Shown here in pieces: positions 25,631 through 34,859 of a DNA stretch of 64,000 nucleotides. Every line of letters starts with the position of its first letter. Positions within the stretch are counted from its first letter, which is position 1. Under the pieces are notes generated by a model. That model was not told where the DNA came from. It did no database searches and saw only the letters and a program-made list of their open reading frames with translations. The stretch comes from Ferdinandcohnia salidurans. GTDB taxonomy: Bacteria > Bacillota > Bacilli > Bacillales > Bacillaceae_L. The stretch lies in the NCBI RefSeq assembly GCF_042680725.1, contig NZ_JBHUEK010000031.1, positions 225,663-289,662 on the forward strand, given 5' to 3'. The position numbers and the translations under genes were made by a program.

Positions 25631-25989
25631 TAGATGAGCCCCATTTTCTTTGCTTGTTCCAGAATGAGCCGAACTTCTTCAACTGGTAAATTTGTTTTTG
25701 TTCCAATTTCTTCATAGCTTAAGCCTTTATCATATAGGGATAAAATGGTGGAATCTGACAAAGACATGACACTTGTATGAGATGGCCCCGTTTCATAATC
25801 GATGTCATTGGTTAGAAGCTCTTCTTCAAGTACTTTTATTTTTTTCTTTAAAAGGTATGTTTCTTGAACCATTGAGAGGGAAAGTTGATCAATTTCTTCT
25901 TGCACCATTTTAACTCTGTCCTTTCCATAGAAAGAAACGACAAGAAGAAGGATTGCGATGGCTAATAAGGTAATAATTGCATATTCCAT
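25630..25989 (-). CDS. Membrane-anchored coiled-coil protein with HTH-like tail (YqzD position)
   Basis: 119 residues: a transmembrane helix (MEYAIITLLAIAILLLVVSF), a charged coiled coil (VQEEIDQLSLSMVQETYLLKKK), a linker, and a C-terminal helix-turn-helix-like segment (ILSLYDKGLSYEEIGTKTNL) resembling sigma region 4 or DegV-type motifs. The ATG at 25989 has GGAGTGA 5 nt upstream; an ATG at 26007 lacks an SD. Lies where B. subtilis has yqzC/yqzD. Function unknown. Coupled to the 29-residue small protein downstream. Confidence 0.75.
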   Translation of the reverse strand: MEYAIITLLAIAILLLVVSFYGKDRVKMVQEEIDQLSLSMVQETYLLKKKIKVLEEELLTNDIDYETGPSHTSVMSLSDSTILSLYDKGLSYEEIGTKTNLPVEEVRLILEQAKKMGLI

Positions 25990-26131
25990 ACTGTCACTCC
26001 ATTCCATAATCTATCTTATCGTAACTTGTTAAGGTGGACAATACTAGTTCGTCTTTTGAATTGTATTTTGCTATAGTAATTTAATTTACTTTCTCCCAAA
26101 AATAGGACTGGAATTTTGGGAAGTTAAGTGG

Positions 26132-26137
26132 TATGAT
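26132..26137 (+). promoter_or_regulatory. Extended -10 promoter of rpmG
   Basis: TGGTATGAT: a TG dinucleotide one base before TATGAT, about 50 bp upstream of the rpmG start. The -35 is weak. Confidence 0.4.
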
Positions 26138-26181
26138 AGGTAAGTCTGATTAAAGCTTTATATGTTTGGAGGGAAATGAAG

Positions 26182-26331
26182 ATGCGTGTTAAAATCACTT
26201 TAGCTTGTACTGAATCTGGTGATCGTAATTATATTACAACTAAAAATAAGCGAAATAACCCTGACCGTCTTGAACTTAAGAAATATAGCCCAAGACTAAA
26301 AAAGGTTACTCTACACCGCGAAACAAAGTAA
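26182..26331 (+). CDS. rpmG: Ribosomal protein L33 (zinc-free form)
   Basis: 49 residues, MRVKITLACTESGDRNYIT onward, ending LKKVTLHRETK; diagnostic of bL33. Only one cysteine (C9) and no CxxC pairs, so it is the zinc-independent RpmGA type. GGAGGG precedes ATG 26182. Located as rpmGA in B. subtilis, before yqgN. Terminator follows immediately. Confidence 0.96.
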   Translation: MRVKITLACTESGDRNYITTKNKRNNPDRLELKKYSPRLKKVTLHRETK

Positions 26332-26362
26332 CAGTAGGAAGCAATTTCCTGCTGTTTTTTTA
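26331..26362 (+). terminator. Terminator after rpmG
   Basis: ACAGTAGGAA / TTCCTGCTGT (one G-T pair) with a 5-nt loop and T7; begins in the stop codon. Confidence 0.88.
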
Positions 26363-26399
26363 TATTATATAAAGTAATAAATGGAGAGGGGCGAATAAG

Positions 26400-26969
26400 T
26401 TGAAGACGAAACAGGAAATGAGAAAAGAGATGAAGGAAAAGTTACGTTCAATTGATAAAGAAACTTTAGACCAGTGGTCTAAGGAAATTACTGAGCAAGT
26501 TCTCACTTTACCTGAATGGAAGAATGCAAATATGATTGGAATCACTATTTCAGGGGAGTATGAAGTCAATTCAAAATATTTAATTGAAAAAGCGTGGGAA
26601 TTAAATAAACGAGTGGCTGTACCAAAATGCCATCCAAAAACAAAAACCATGACATTCCGTGAAATCACATCCTTTTCTCAATTAGAAGTAGTCTATTATG
26701 GCCTCCAAGAACCAGTTGAAGAACAAACATCCGCCGTTATACATAATGAAATCGATCTATTATTCGTGCCTGGCCTTAGTTTTGAAACAAAGGGATACCG
26801 CTTAGGTCATGGTGGGGGTTATTATGATCGGTATTTAGCTCAATATCAGGGAGAAACAGTTTCTTTAGCATTCCCTGTACAGGTTGTAGACGAAATCCCT
26901 GTCGAGCCTTTTGATATCCCAGTCCAGAAAATCGTAACAAATAAAAGGGTCATCGAAACAAATGGTTAA
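26400..26969 (+). CDS. yqgN: 5-formyltetrahydrofolate cyclo-ligase
   Basis: Converts 5-formyl-THF to 5,10-methenyl-THF with ATP, recycling the folate storage form. 189 residues; the hallmark ATP-binding motif GYRLGHGGGYYDRYL is near the C-terminus, and VPKCHPKTKTM and DLLFVPGLSF are conserved. TTG start at 26400 (KTKQEMRKEM) with GAGAGGGG 8 nt before; ATG 26418 would lack an SD. Overlaps the DUF92 gene by 8 bp. Confidence 0.92.
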   Translation: MKTKQEMRKEMKEKLRSIDKETLDQWSKEITEQVLTLPEWKNANMIGITISGEYEVNSKYLIEKAWELNKRVAVPKCHPKTKTMTFREITSFSQLEVVYYGLQEPVEEQTSAVIHNEIDLLFVPGLSFETKGYRLGHGGGYYDRYLAQYQGETVSLAFPVQVVDEIPVEPFDIPVQKIVTNKRVIETNG

Positions 26970-27756
26970 TCTTCTTATCCAAATCATTGCTTCCATAGTT
27001 GTAGCAGTATTAGGATATAAACTTAAATCATTAACTATAAGTGGAGCTGTCGGGACAATTCTTGTTGGTAGCGCCGTGTCGATTGGATTTGGTTATCGGG
27101 GCCTGCTTTTGTTAGGCGTCTTTTTTGCGAGCTCAAGTTTATGGAGTAAAATCAAAGCTAGAAATAAAAGCAATCTCAATAATAAGAGTGCAAAAGGAGA
27201 ACAGCGGGATATTGTTCAAGTTTTTGCGAACGGTGGTGTCGCTGCCTTTACAAGCTTAATGTTTGCTTTCACTGACTCAATCTTTTGGCTTGTCTTCTTT
27301 GTTGGATCAATCGCAGCTGCCAATGCTGATACTTGGGCTTCGGAAATTGGAACACTAAGTAAAAAAAAGCCAATTTTACTAACGAAATTGAAGCGGGTTG
27401 ATACGGGGACATCCGGAGCAGTTTCTGTCTTAGGAACGTTTGCGGGCTTTTTGGGTTCTTTGCTTATTAGTTTTATTTCATTTCTAGTGTGGCCAGAGCT
27501 TTCACTTTTTCTGTTTCTTGGACTAACCGCGATCGGCTTTTGCGGCAATCTAATTGATACGATTTTAGGAGCGAGTATTCAAGTTGTTTATAAATGTCCT
27601 GTCTGTGGAATAGAAACTGAAAAAAAGTTCCATTGCGAAAAACAAACGACCTATTTAAAAGGCTTGCGGATTTGCGATAATGATGTTGTGAACTTTTTAT
27701 CAATCCTTCTGGCATCAGGACTTGGGACATATTTCTTTTTTCTTTTACTAGGATAA
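26962..27756 (+). CDS. DUF92 (TMEM19-type) membrane protein
   Basis: 264 residues, six or seven helices. DUF92 markers: SGAVGTILVGSAVSIGFGYR, AAANADTWASEIGTLSKKKP and RVDTGTSGAVSVLGTFAG. It also has a zinc-ribbon-like insert (YKCPVCGIETEKKFHCEK) before the last helix. Plant and cyanobacterial relatives include prenyl-phosphate kinases (VTE6), so a CTP-dependent lipid-phosphate role is possible but unproven. Starts inside the end of yqgN (8-bp overlap), so co-translated. Confidence 0.87.
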   Translation: MVNLLIQIIASIVVAVLGYKLKSLTISGAVGTILVGSAVSIGFGYRGLLLLGVFFASSSLWSKIKARNKSNLNNKSAKGEQRDIVQVFANGGVAAFTSLMFAFTDSIFWLVFFVGSIAAANADTWASEIGTLSKKKPILLTKLKRVDTGTSGAVSVLGTFAGFLGSLLISFISFLVWPELSLFLFLGLTAIGFCGNLIDTILGASIQVVYKCPVCGIETEKKFHCEKQTTYLKGLRICDNDVVNFLSILLASGLGTYFFFLLLG

Positions 27757-27798
27757 AATGAAAGAGATAATCAAAAAGTATAACTAGGAGGGATGAAT

Positions 27799-27978
27799 AT
27801 GTTAAGCTTATTGACCCGAATAGCTCTACTTTTTGGTGGGATATATGCAGTCTACAGGTACCGATATCGCATATTTAATCGCGTTTTCGGCAATCCTGCC
27901 GTTCGTCGTGTTGCTATCAGTACCTCGATGAAAATCCCATTTATTCGTAACAAAATGATACAAACAGCCTTCCGATAA
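27799..27978 (+). CDS. Small basic membrane protein (YqgO position)
   Basis: 59 residues: one hydrophobic N-terminal helix (MLSLLTRIALLFGGIYAVY), then strongly basic sequence (RYRYRIFNRVFGNPAVRR). AGGAGGG lies 7 nt before ATG 27799; the ATG two codons earlier touches the SD. Occupies the position of B. subtilis yqgO, between yqgN and yqgP. Function unknown. Confidence 0.75.
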   Translation: MLSLLTRIALLFGGIYAVYRYRYRIFNRVFGNPAVRRVAISTSMKIPFIRNKMIQTAFR

Positions 27979-27985
27979 ATGAAAG

Positions 27986-28014
27986 AACCTGTTGATTTTC
28001 AACAGGTTTTTTCA
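27986..28014 (+). terminator. Terminator before gluP
   Basis: AACCTGTTGA / TCAACAGGTT, 3-nt loop, T6. Confidence 0.92.
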
Positions 28015-28094
28015 ATTTTGAAACAGAAATTTGGTAACGGAAAAAGAAAAACGTTTATAATAAATATAATACCCATTGAAAGAGGGGGGATTTG

Positions 28095-29639
28095 GTGTTT
28101 ACACAGGATTATCTTTTTTGGAAAATGATAAAGGGGCTTCAGGCAGAAGGTGGCTATCGAATTCTCCAATTATCGAAATCGAATAATGAAATTTGGTTAG
28201 AAACGATGCAAAAGAACAAGCCAAGAATTATTCGCATCCTTCGACATGATTTAGATTGGAGCAATTGGATGCAGCGGGATATGGAACTTACCGCCCGACG
28301 ATTGGAACAGCTTAGAAAACGTCTATTTGCCCGTAAATTAGAAGCTCTTAATATTTACATAACGACATACCCACCTGTTGATGACTGGAGATTTCGGTTA
28401 GAACAACCACTCCTTGCGGGTGCAAAAGGCTTAACTACCTTACGAACTGTTTTAATGAATTCTGAACATAAAGAAACAGGACTAAAAGAAGTTTCAACAC
28501 TTGTTCATACCGATTTTACAATTGATGACTCAATTTATATTGATCTTGAAACAGTTGAAAACATCAAGCAGGAGGTCATTTCGGTTGCGAATAAGCGAAT
28601 ATCGAGTGAAAAGCAAATTTTCCAAAATGGAAAGCCTTTTTTTACATATATTTTAATTGCGATTCAATTAGTGATGTTTGCCATTTTAGAATTTAATGGT
28701 GGAAGTACAAACACGGAAACCTTGCTTAAATACGGGGCAAAGGAAAACTTCCGAATCTTAAATGGTGAATGGTGGCGTTTTTTCACGCCAATGATTTTAC
28801 ATATCGGATTTCTTCATCTCCTAATGAATACCTTTGCGTTGTATTATTTGGGAGCAGAGGTAGAGCGACTATACGGGAAACTAAGGTTCTTATGGATATA
28901 TGTGTTCGCCGGATTTGTAGGAAGTCTTGCAAGCTTTGTTTTTAACGCAAATATTTCTGCTGGGGCTTCTGGGGCTATTTTTGGATGTTTTGGAGCATTA
29001 TTATTTTTTGGTGCTGCATATCCCTCTTTGTTTTTTAGAACGATGGGCCCCAATGTAATTGGAATTATTATCATAAACCTTGTCCTTGGATTTATGATTC
29101 CTGGTATTGATAACTCAGGGCATATTGGAGGTTTAGTTGGTGGCTTTTTAGCAGCGAGTATTGTTCATTTACCAAAACGTAAAGAATTTGCGAAACGAGT
29201 AGGTGGCCTGGTCGTAACATTGGTCACTGTAGGTGCGCTTGTTTATGCAGGATATGTGATTCAGCCGCACTCCGATAACCCACGTTTTGTCGTCCAAACT
29301 GCTCAAGAATATATACAAACGAATGAGATTAACAAGGCGTATGAGATGCTAAAAAGTGCAGAGGAAGACGGGACTGACTCACCAGAAGTTTATTTTTATC
29401 TTTCCTATACTGAAATCAAGCTTGGAAAACTTGAAGATGCTCGCGATCATTTACTAATCGTCACTCAAAAGGCACCAGATATCTCAGAAGCACATTATAA
29501 TCTAGCCCTTATTTATGTTCAGTTGCAAGAATTTGAAAATGCAAGAGATGCAGCAGAACGGGCTGTTGAACTTGATCCAGAAAATGAAAACTATCAAGAA
29601 CTTATCAATGAAATAAAAAACATGGAAAATCCAATGTAA
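28095..29639 (+). CDS. gluP: Rhomboid intramembrane serine protease with TPR tail (YqgP/GluP)
   Basis: 514 residues. A ~175-residue cytoplasmic N-terminal domain leads to a rhomboid core with GEWWRFFTPMILHIGFLHL, catalytic Ser292 in SAGASGAIFG and catalytic His343 in NSGHIGGLVGGF. Then come a seventh helix and a C-terminal domain with about two tetratricopeptide repeats (AEDGTDSPEVYFYLSYTEI; DISEAHYNLALIYVQLQEFE). B. subtilis YqgP cleaves membrane proteins such as the magnesium transporter MgtE with FtsH. GTG 28095 is chosen because AGGGGGG lies 5 nt upstream; TTG 28092 is less well spaced. Confidence 0.94.
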   Translation: MFTQDYLFWKMIKGLQAEGGYRILQLSKSNNEIWLETMQKNKPRIIRILRHDLDWSNWMQRDMELTARRLEQLRKRLFARKLEALNIYITTYPPVDDWRFRLEQPLLAGAKGLTTLRTVLMNSEHKETGLKEVSTLVHTDFTIDDSIYIDLETVENIKQEVISVANKRISSEKQIFQNGKPFFTYILIAIQLVMFAILEFNGGSTNTETLLKYGAKENFRILNGEWWRFFTPMILHIGFLHLLMNTFALYYLGAEVERLYGKLRFLWIYVFAGFVGSLASFVFNANISAGASGAIFGCFGALLFFGAAYPSLFFRTMGPNVIGIIIINLVLGFMIPGIDNSGHIGGLVGGFLAASIVHLPKRKEFAKRVGGLVVTLVTVGALVYAGYVIQPHSDNPRFVVQTAQEYIQTNEINKAYEMLKSAEEDGTDSPEVYFYLSYTEIKLGKLEDARDHLLIVTQKAPDISEAHYNLALIYVQLQEFENARDAAERAVELDPENENYQELINEIKNMENPM

Positions 29640-29667
29640 AAGTGTCTCATTTGAGGCACTTTTCTTT
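29638..29667 (+). terminator. Terminator after gluP
   Basis: AAAAGTGTCTCA / TGAGGCACTTTT with one G-T pair, then TTTCTTT. Confidence 0.82.
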
Positions 29668-29771
29668 ATTTACCCTGAATAAGTATTATTTTCCAATTTT
29701 ACGTCAAAGATGGATTAGTAGCCTATAACGAAGCAAACTAGAGGTCTTTGTATGTGATTGGAGTGATACTC

Positions 29772-31241
29772 ATGGGAAATGAAAAAGAAGAGCCAAAACA
29801 TCCGGTCTCATTGAATTTAGAAGAAAATCGGAATTATTTAAAAGAAGCTCTTGGTGTCGACAAAAGCTTTGACGTGATTCAAATCGATGTCGAATACGCT
29901 GGCAAAGACATGTCAATGTTTTTAATTGATGGCCTTATAAAAGATGATATTTTACATTTATTGCAAAAATTTCTTGCGAAGCAAGACGAGAATACTTTTA
30001 AAATAGATGGGTTAGAAAAACTACTAAAGACGTATATTCCGTATGTAGAAGTGGAAAGCACAGATGACCTAGATAAGGTTGTCGACATGGTCCTTGCAGG
30101 TCCAACTGCTCTAGTAATCGAGGGCATTGAAAAGGTTATTTTAATAGATGCTAGAACCTATCCAGTAAGGGGCCCAGAAGAGCCTGATACAGAACGAGTA
30201 GTCAGAGGATCAAGGGATGGCTATGTCGAGACGATTGTCTTTAATACTGCATTAACGAGAAGAAGAGTCCGGGACAAATCCCTCCGAATGGAGTATATGC
30301 AGGTAGGGAGACGTTCAAAGACAGATATCGTGATCAGTTATATTGAAGATATTGCTGATCCAGAACATATTAAAGAAGTTAAAGATGCCATTTCAAAGAT
30401 TGATACTGATGGTTTGCCGATGGGTGAAAAGACAATTGAGGAATATATTTCAGGACGACATTATAATCCATACCCGGTCGTAAGATATACGGAAAGGCCA
30501 GATACAGCAGCTGCCCATCTATTCGAGGGCCATATTATCGTCATGGTTGATGGTTCACCGAGTGTTCTCATAACGCCTACATCTTTTTGGCATCATATGC
30601 AACATGCTGAGGAATATCGAAACAGCCCAGTAACCGGTTTGTACTTGCGTTTGGTTCGATATATTGGCGTGTGGGCTTCATTATTTTTGTTACCAATTTG
30701 GTATTTATTTGCTGTTCATCCTGAACTATTGCCGGATAATCTTAAATTTATCGGCCCAAATGATGATGGCAGATTACCATTGATATTACAGTTCTTTCTA
30801 ATCGAGATTGGAATCGATTTGTTGCGAATGGCAGCCATTCATACCCCGACCGCCCTTGCTACAGCACTAGGGCTTGTCGCTGCCATGTTAATTGGACAGG
30901 TTGCAGTTGAAGTTGGGTTATTTACAAATGAGGTTATTTTGTACCTTGCAATTGCAGCAATTGGTACCTTCTCAACACCAAGCTATGAGATGAGCCTTGC
31001 AAACCGCTTAGCTAGACTATTTTTCTTATTGACGACCAGTATATTTGGAGTAATTGGATTTGTCGGAGGAATTACACTATGGATTCTTTATTTAGCACGA
31101 ATGAAATCATTTAATGTTCCTTATTTATGGCCGTTTATTCCATTTTCGTTGAAAGGATTTAAGGACGTTTTATTCCGTGCTCCTATTCCGTTAAAGAGAA
31201 ATAGACCGAAGATATTACATCCAAAAGATCCGGATAAATAA
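29772..31241 (+). CDS. spoVAF: Spore germination protein SpoVAF-like (GerA family)
   Basis: 489-residue GerA-type A-subunit protein. The cytoplasmic N-terminal half carries PVRGPEEPDTERVVRGSRDG, the GerA-family signature, and RYTERPDTAAAHLFEGHI. About five helices follow (from GVWASLFLLPIWYLF to ITLWILYLARM) with HTPTALATALGLVAA and STPSYEMSLANR. The SpoVAF type is suggested by overall resemblance; in B. subtilis spoVAF is in the spoVA operon, made in the forespore, and works with FigP/YqhR. Here it is alone between gluP and yqgQ. ATG 29772 has GGAGTGA 5 nt before. No sigma-G promoter was assignable. Confidence 0.88.
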   Translation: MGNEKEEPKHPVSLNLEENRNYLKEALGVDKSFDVIQIDVEYAGKDMSMFLIDGLIKDDILHLLQKFLAKQDENTFKIDGLEKLLKTYIPYVEVESTDDLDKVVDMVLAGPTALVIEGIEKVILIDARTYPVRGPEEPDTERVVRGSRDGYVETIVFNTALTRRRVRDKSLRMEYMQVGRRSKTDIVISYIEDIADPEHIKEVKDAISKIDTDGLPMGEKTIEEYISGRHYNPYPVVRYTERPDTAAAHLFEGHIIVMVDGSPSVLITPTSFWHHMQHAEEYRNSPVTGLYLRLVRYIGVWASLFLLPIWYLFAVHPELLPDNLKFIGPNDDGRLPLILQFFLIEIGIDLLRMAAIHTPTALATALGLVAAMLIGQVAVEVGLFTNEVILYLAIAAIGTFSTPSYEMSLANRLARLFFLLTTSIFGVIGFVGGITLWILYLARMKSFNVPYLWPFIPFSLKGFKDVLFRAPIPLKRNRPKILHPKDPDK

Positions 31242-31250
31242 TAATGTTTT

Positions 31251-31286
31251 AGGAGTGTTCACTGTAAAATTGAGCACTCCTTTTAC
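31251..31286 (+). terminator. Terminator after spoVAF
   Basis: AGGAGTGTTCA / TGAGCACTCCT (one G-T pair), loop of 9 nt, TTTTAC tail. Confidence 0.78.
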
Positions 31287-31375
31287 ATTTTTATGGACTT
31301 TCATGAGAAAGACTTGCGTGTTTCTATTTTTTTAAATAAGCTAGTATCATATTGTGGAATGCAGAAGGTGAGAAA

Positions 31376-31588
31376 GTGAAAACAATTTATGATATCCAAC
31401 AATTTTTAAAAAAATTCGGCACAATCATTTATGTTGGTGACAGAGTTGCCGACCTTGAATTAATGGAGACTGAAATACAAGAGCTTTACAATTCACAGCT
31501 CATTGAAACAAAGGATTATCAATTAGCTATTTTTCTACTCCGCCAAGAAATTGTCTGGGAAACCGAAAAAAGAGCGAAAAACAAATAA
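31376..31588 (+). CDS. yqgQ: DUF910 protein YqgQ
   Basis: 70-residue three-helix protein of the YqgQ family (IYVGDRVADLELMETEIQ; QLAIFLLRQEI). The B. subtilis protein has a solved structure but no firm function; single-stranded nucleic-acid binding has been proposed. GTG 31376 follows AAGGTG by 5 nt; an ATG at 31352 lacks an SD. 19 bp upstream of glcK, as in B. subtilis, so co-transcribed. Confidence 0.88.
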   Translation: MKTIYDIQQFLKKFGTIIYVGDRVADLELMETEIQELYNSQLIETKDYQLAIFLLRQEIVWETEKRAKNK

Positions 31589-31607
31589 ACAAAGGAATGG
31601 AATACAA

Positions 31608-32567
31608 ATGGAAAATTTATTAATTGGTATTGATTTAGGTGGAACAACAGTCAAACTTGCCTTTATCACACAGGAAGGTGAGATTGTTACAAAATGGGAG
31701 ATTCCAACCGATAAATCTGGAGCAAAAATTATCCCAGATATTGCAGAAGCAATTGAAGCTAAAATGAACGAACTTAAGCTTTCAAAAGAACAATTTGCTG
31801 GTGTAGGGATGGGTGCACCTGGTCCAATACATTTTGAAGAGGGCGTTATCTATAAAGCAACCAATCTAGGCTGGAGAGAGATGTATCCCCTTAAAGCAGA
31901 GCTTGAAGCAAATATTGGGTTGCCTACAGTTGTCGATAATGATGCAAATGTCGCTGCTATCGGTGAAATGTGGAAGGGTGCAGGTGAAGGCGCAAAGGAC
32001 TTACTTTGTGTAACGCTAGGAACGGGTGTCGGCGGAGGAATTATCTCTAATGGTAACGTTGTTCGAGGAGCCAATGGGGCAGGTGGAGAAATTGGCCATA
32101 TCACCTCCTTGGTTGATGGTGGTGCTTTATGTGGCTGTGGAAAGACGGGCTGTATCGAAACGATTGCATCCGCTACTGGTATTGCACGTTTGGCAAAAGA
32201 GGCCATTCAGGGTGGAAACGAATCAAGTGTCCTTCGAGAACAATTTGAACAAACGGGAGAAGTCACTTCAAAGGATGTCTTTGAAGCAGCAGGTAAAGGG
32301 GACCTTCTAGCCCAAGAAATCATTGACAATGTAACAACGCATCTAGGCTTAGCTTTAAGTCATGTTGCAAATGGACTAAACCCAGAAAAAATCGTTATTG
32401 GTGGCGGTGTCTCAAAAGCAGGTGAGCTTTTATTGCTTCCATTAAGAAAACAGTTTAATCGTTTTGCGTTTCCAAGGGTAGCAGAGGCTGCTGAAATCAC
32501 CATTGCCACATTAGGAAACGATGCGGGTGTAATAGGTGCTGCTTATTTGGCTAAAAATAACCAATAA
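31608..32567 (+). CDS. glcK: Glucokinase (ROK family)
   Basis: Phosphorylates glucose with ATP. 319 residues with N-terminal phosphate loop GIDLGGTTVKLAF, VDNDANVAAIGE, GTGVGGGII, EIGHI and the ROK zinc motif CGCGKTGCIE. AAAGGA lies before ATG 31608; an in-frame ATG at 31551 lies inside yqgQ. Second gene after yqgQ, ending in a terminator. Confidence 0.95.
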   Translation: MENLLIGIDLGGTTVKLAFITQEGEIVTKWEIPTDKSGAKIIPDIAEAIEAKMNELKLSKEQFAGVGMGAPGPIHFEEGVIYKATNLGWREMYPLKAELEANIGLPTVVDNDANVAAIGEMWKGAGEGAKDLLCVTLGTGVGGGIISNGNVVRGANGAGGEIGHITSLVDGGALCGCGKTGCIETIASATGIARLAKEAIQGGNESSVLREQFEQTGEVTSKDVFEAAGKGDLLAQEIIDNVTTHLGLALSHVANGLNPEKIVIGGGVSKAGELLLLPLRKQFNRFAFPRVAEAAEITIATLGNDAGVIGAAYLAKNNQ

Positions 32568-32571
32568 ATAG

Positions 32572-32606
32572 GAAAAAGAGATTTCACAATGAAATCTCTT
32601 TTTTTA
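32572..32606 (+). terminator. Terminator after glcK
   Basis: AAAAAGAGATTTCA / TGAAATCTCTTTTT stem with a tiny loop and T7. The remaining ~250 bp to the next gene is AT-rich; I see nothing else in it. Confidence 0.92.
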
Positions 32607-32856
32607 CATTTTTGTTAGAATATTTAAAAGATTGTTACTTTTAATTACTATGAAACTTTCTAGTCAACTAAACGTCTTATATGTATATACATAATGTACA
32701 TCTATATGATTCTATAAAATTAAGTTGTTTGGATGATTGATTTTTGGTAAAAAAAGTATTAAGATTATCTTTAGATTTTTCTAAAATACCTAAAAATGGA
32801 AATAAAATACATCGATTTTTGGTGCTCCGCGGTCTTGAAAACAAGGAGGTATATTG

Positions 32857-34755
32857 ATGATTACGTCATCAACGTTATCCAAATCAAAGTTCATCTTTTT
32901 AGCTGCATGTATGCTTTGGATAAAAACATATATCGTATATAAAACTAGCTTTGATATAAAAATAGAAAACTTGATGCAAGAGTTTATTTTACTGATAAAC
33001 CCATTGAGTTTCTTATTGCTGTTCTTTGGTATTTCGTTTTTTATTAAGGAAAAGCATCGAACTAAGTTTATTATTTTTGCTAGTTTACTATCTTCATTTG
33101 TGTTATTTGCCAATGTTGTCTTTTACAGATTTTTCAACGACTTTTTGACTCTACCTGTTCTTTTCCAAACAAGTAACATGGGGGATTTAGGAACGAGTAT
33201 TACAGGAAATTTAAAGGCAACTGATTCACTTCTGTTCATTGATGTGGTTATTCTAATTTTAATAAATAAATTTAAACCAAGCTTTTCTGCCGCTGAAGTA
33301 ATCACGAAGAAGGAGAGAAGATCCTATTTCATCCTTGTTGCAGCTATATTCTTTTTTAATCTTGGTTTAGCAGAAGCACAGCGACCACAGTTATTGACAA
33401 GAACCTTTGACCGTGAAATGTTAGTTAAGAATATCGGGACATACAACTATCAAATTTATGATATTGTCCTTCAATCAAAATCTTCCGCCCAACGAGCTTT
33501 AGCCGACAGTAGTTCATTTATTGAAATCGAGAACTACTTAAAAGCGAATCAAAAGGAACCAAGCGAGAAATTTGGGATTGCACAAGGAAAGAATGTCGTT
33601 GTGATTTCAATGGAATCACTACAAAACTTTGTCATTAATGAAACCATTGATGGGGAAGAAATCACGCCATTCTTGAATGATTTTATAAAAGATAGTTATT
33701 ACTTTGACAATTTTTATCATCAAACAGGTCAAGGAAAGACTTCCGATTCAGAGTTTTTATTAGAAAATTCATTATATCCACTTGGGCGTGGAGCCGTATT
33801 TTTTACCCATGCTAATAATGAATTTACAGCAACTCCTGAATTTATTAAGGACTATGGATATTTTTCATCCGTCTTTCATGCGAATAATAAGACTTTCTGG
33901 AATCGCGATATCATGTATGATTCCCTTGGCTACGATGAATTTTTTGATGTAGAAAGCTATGAGGTTACAGAGGAAAATTCAATTGGATGGGGCTTAAAGG
34001 ATATCGATTTCTTTGAACAATCCATTGACCTATTAAAGTCACAGCCACAGCCGTACTACTCGAAATTTATTACATTAACAAACCACTTCCCTTTTGAACT
34101 TGGTGAAGAGGATAAAATGGTAAATGAATTTAATTCAAACTCAAGAACATTGAACCGTTATTTTCCAACCGTTCGCTATATGGATGAGTCTATAAAAATC
34201 TTTATTGAACGACTTAAAGAAGAAGGAATGTATGAAAATACAATATTTGTCCTTTATGGAGATCACTATGGAATTTCTGAAAACCATAATAAAGCGATGG
34301 CACATTTCCTAGGGAAAGAAGAAATCACTCCATTTGATTCCATTCAATTGCAAAAGGTACCATTAATCATTCACATACCTGGAGTGACAGATAAGAATCC
34401 ACAAGTTATTTCAACTGTATCTGGACAAATTGATTTAAAACCAACCATCTTAAATCTGCTTGGAATGGATATACGTAATGACGTTCATTTCGGTAGTGAT
34501 TTATTTTCTAAGGAAAAAATTCCATTGACTGTCTTACGTGATGGTAGCTTTATCACAGATAAGTATGTATATACGAAAAATGCTTGTTATGATAATGCAA
34601 CAGGGGAAGAGGCAGAAATTAGCTATTGTGAGCCTTACATGGAAAAAGCAGGGCTAGAATTAGATTACTCAGATGAGATTGTCTATGGAGACCTTCTCCG
34701 TTTCTATAATGGAACATCTTATCATGAACCTGTCCCTGAAGAGTTTAAAGAATAA
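32857..34755 (+). CDS. yqgS: Lipoteichoic acid synthase family protein YqgS
   Basis: 632 residues. Five N-terminal helices, then an extracellular sulfatase-fold domain that transfers glycerol phosphate from phosphatidylglycerol. Catalytic Thr295 lies in the invariant GQGKTSDSEF, and later VLYGDHYGIS and HIPG match metal-site motifs of LtaS. B. subtilis has four paralogs (LtaS, YfnI, YqgS, YvgJ); synteny makes this YqgS, associated there with sporulation. AAGGAGGT lies 6 nt before ATG 32857. A cleavage site after the fifth helix (SSAQRALAD) is likely. Confidence 0.92.
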   Translation: MITSSTLSKSKFIFLAACMLWIKTYIVYKTSFDIKIENLMQEFILLINPLSFLLLFFGISFFIKEKHRTKFIIFASLLSSFVLFANVVFYRFFNDFLTLPVLFQTSNMGDLGTSITGNLKATDSLLFIDVVILILINKFKPSFSAAEVITKKERRSYFILVAAIFFFNLGLAEAQRPQLLTRTFDREMLVKNIGTYNYQIYDIVLQSKSSAQRALADSSSFIEIENYLKANQKEPSEKFGIAQGKNVVVISMESLQNFVINETIDGEEITPFLNDFIKDSYYFDNFYHQTGQGKTSDSEFLLENSLYPLGRGAVFFTHANNEFTATPEFIKDYGYFSSVFHANNKTFWNRDIMYDSLGYDEFFDVESYEVTEENSIGWGLKDIDFFEQSIDLLKSQPQPYYSKFITLTNHFPFELGEEDKMVNEFNSNSRTLNRYFPTVRYMDESIKIFIERLKEEGMYENTIFVLYGDHYGISENHNKAMAHFLGKEEITPFDSIQLQKVPLIIHIPGVTDKNPQVISTVSGQIDLKPTILNLLGMDIRNDVHFGSDLFSKEKIPLTVLRDGSFITDKYVYTKNACYDNATGEEAEISYCEPYMEKAGLELDYSDEIVYGDLLRFYNGTSYHEPVPEEFKE

Positions 34756-34762
34756 GTAGTTA

Positions 34763-34793
34763 AGAGCCTTGGCCAATTAGGTCAAGGCTTTTC
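34763..34793 (+). terminator. Terminator after yqgS
   Basis: AGCCTTGGCC / GGTCAAGGCT stem (one mismatch), then TTTTCC. Confidence 0.72.
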
Positions 34794-34859
34794 CAATGGC
34801 ATGAAGTACATCCCCTTGCTCATAAAATGGTAGGAGAGGCTAACAAGGAGGTATTAGGA

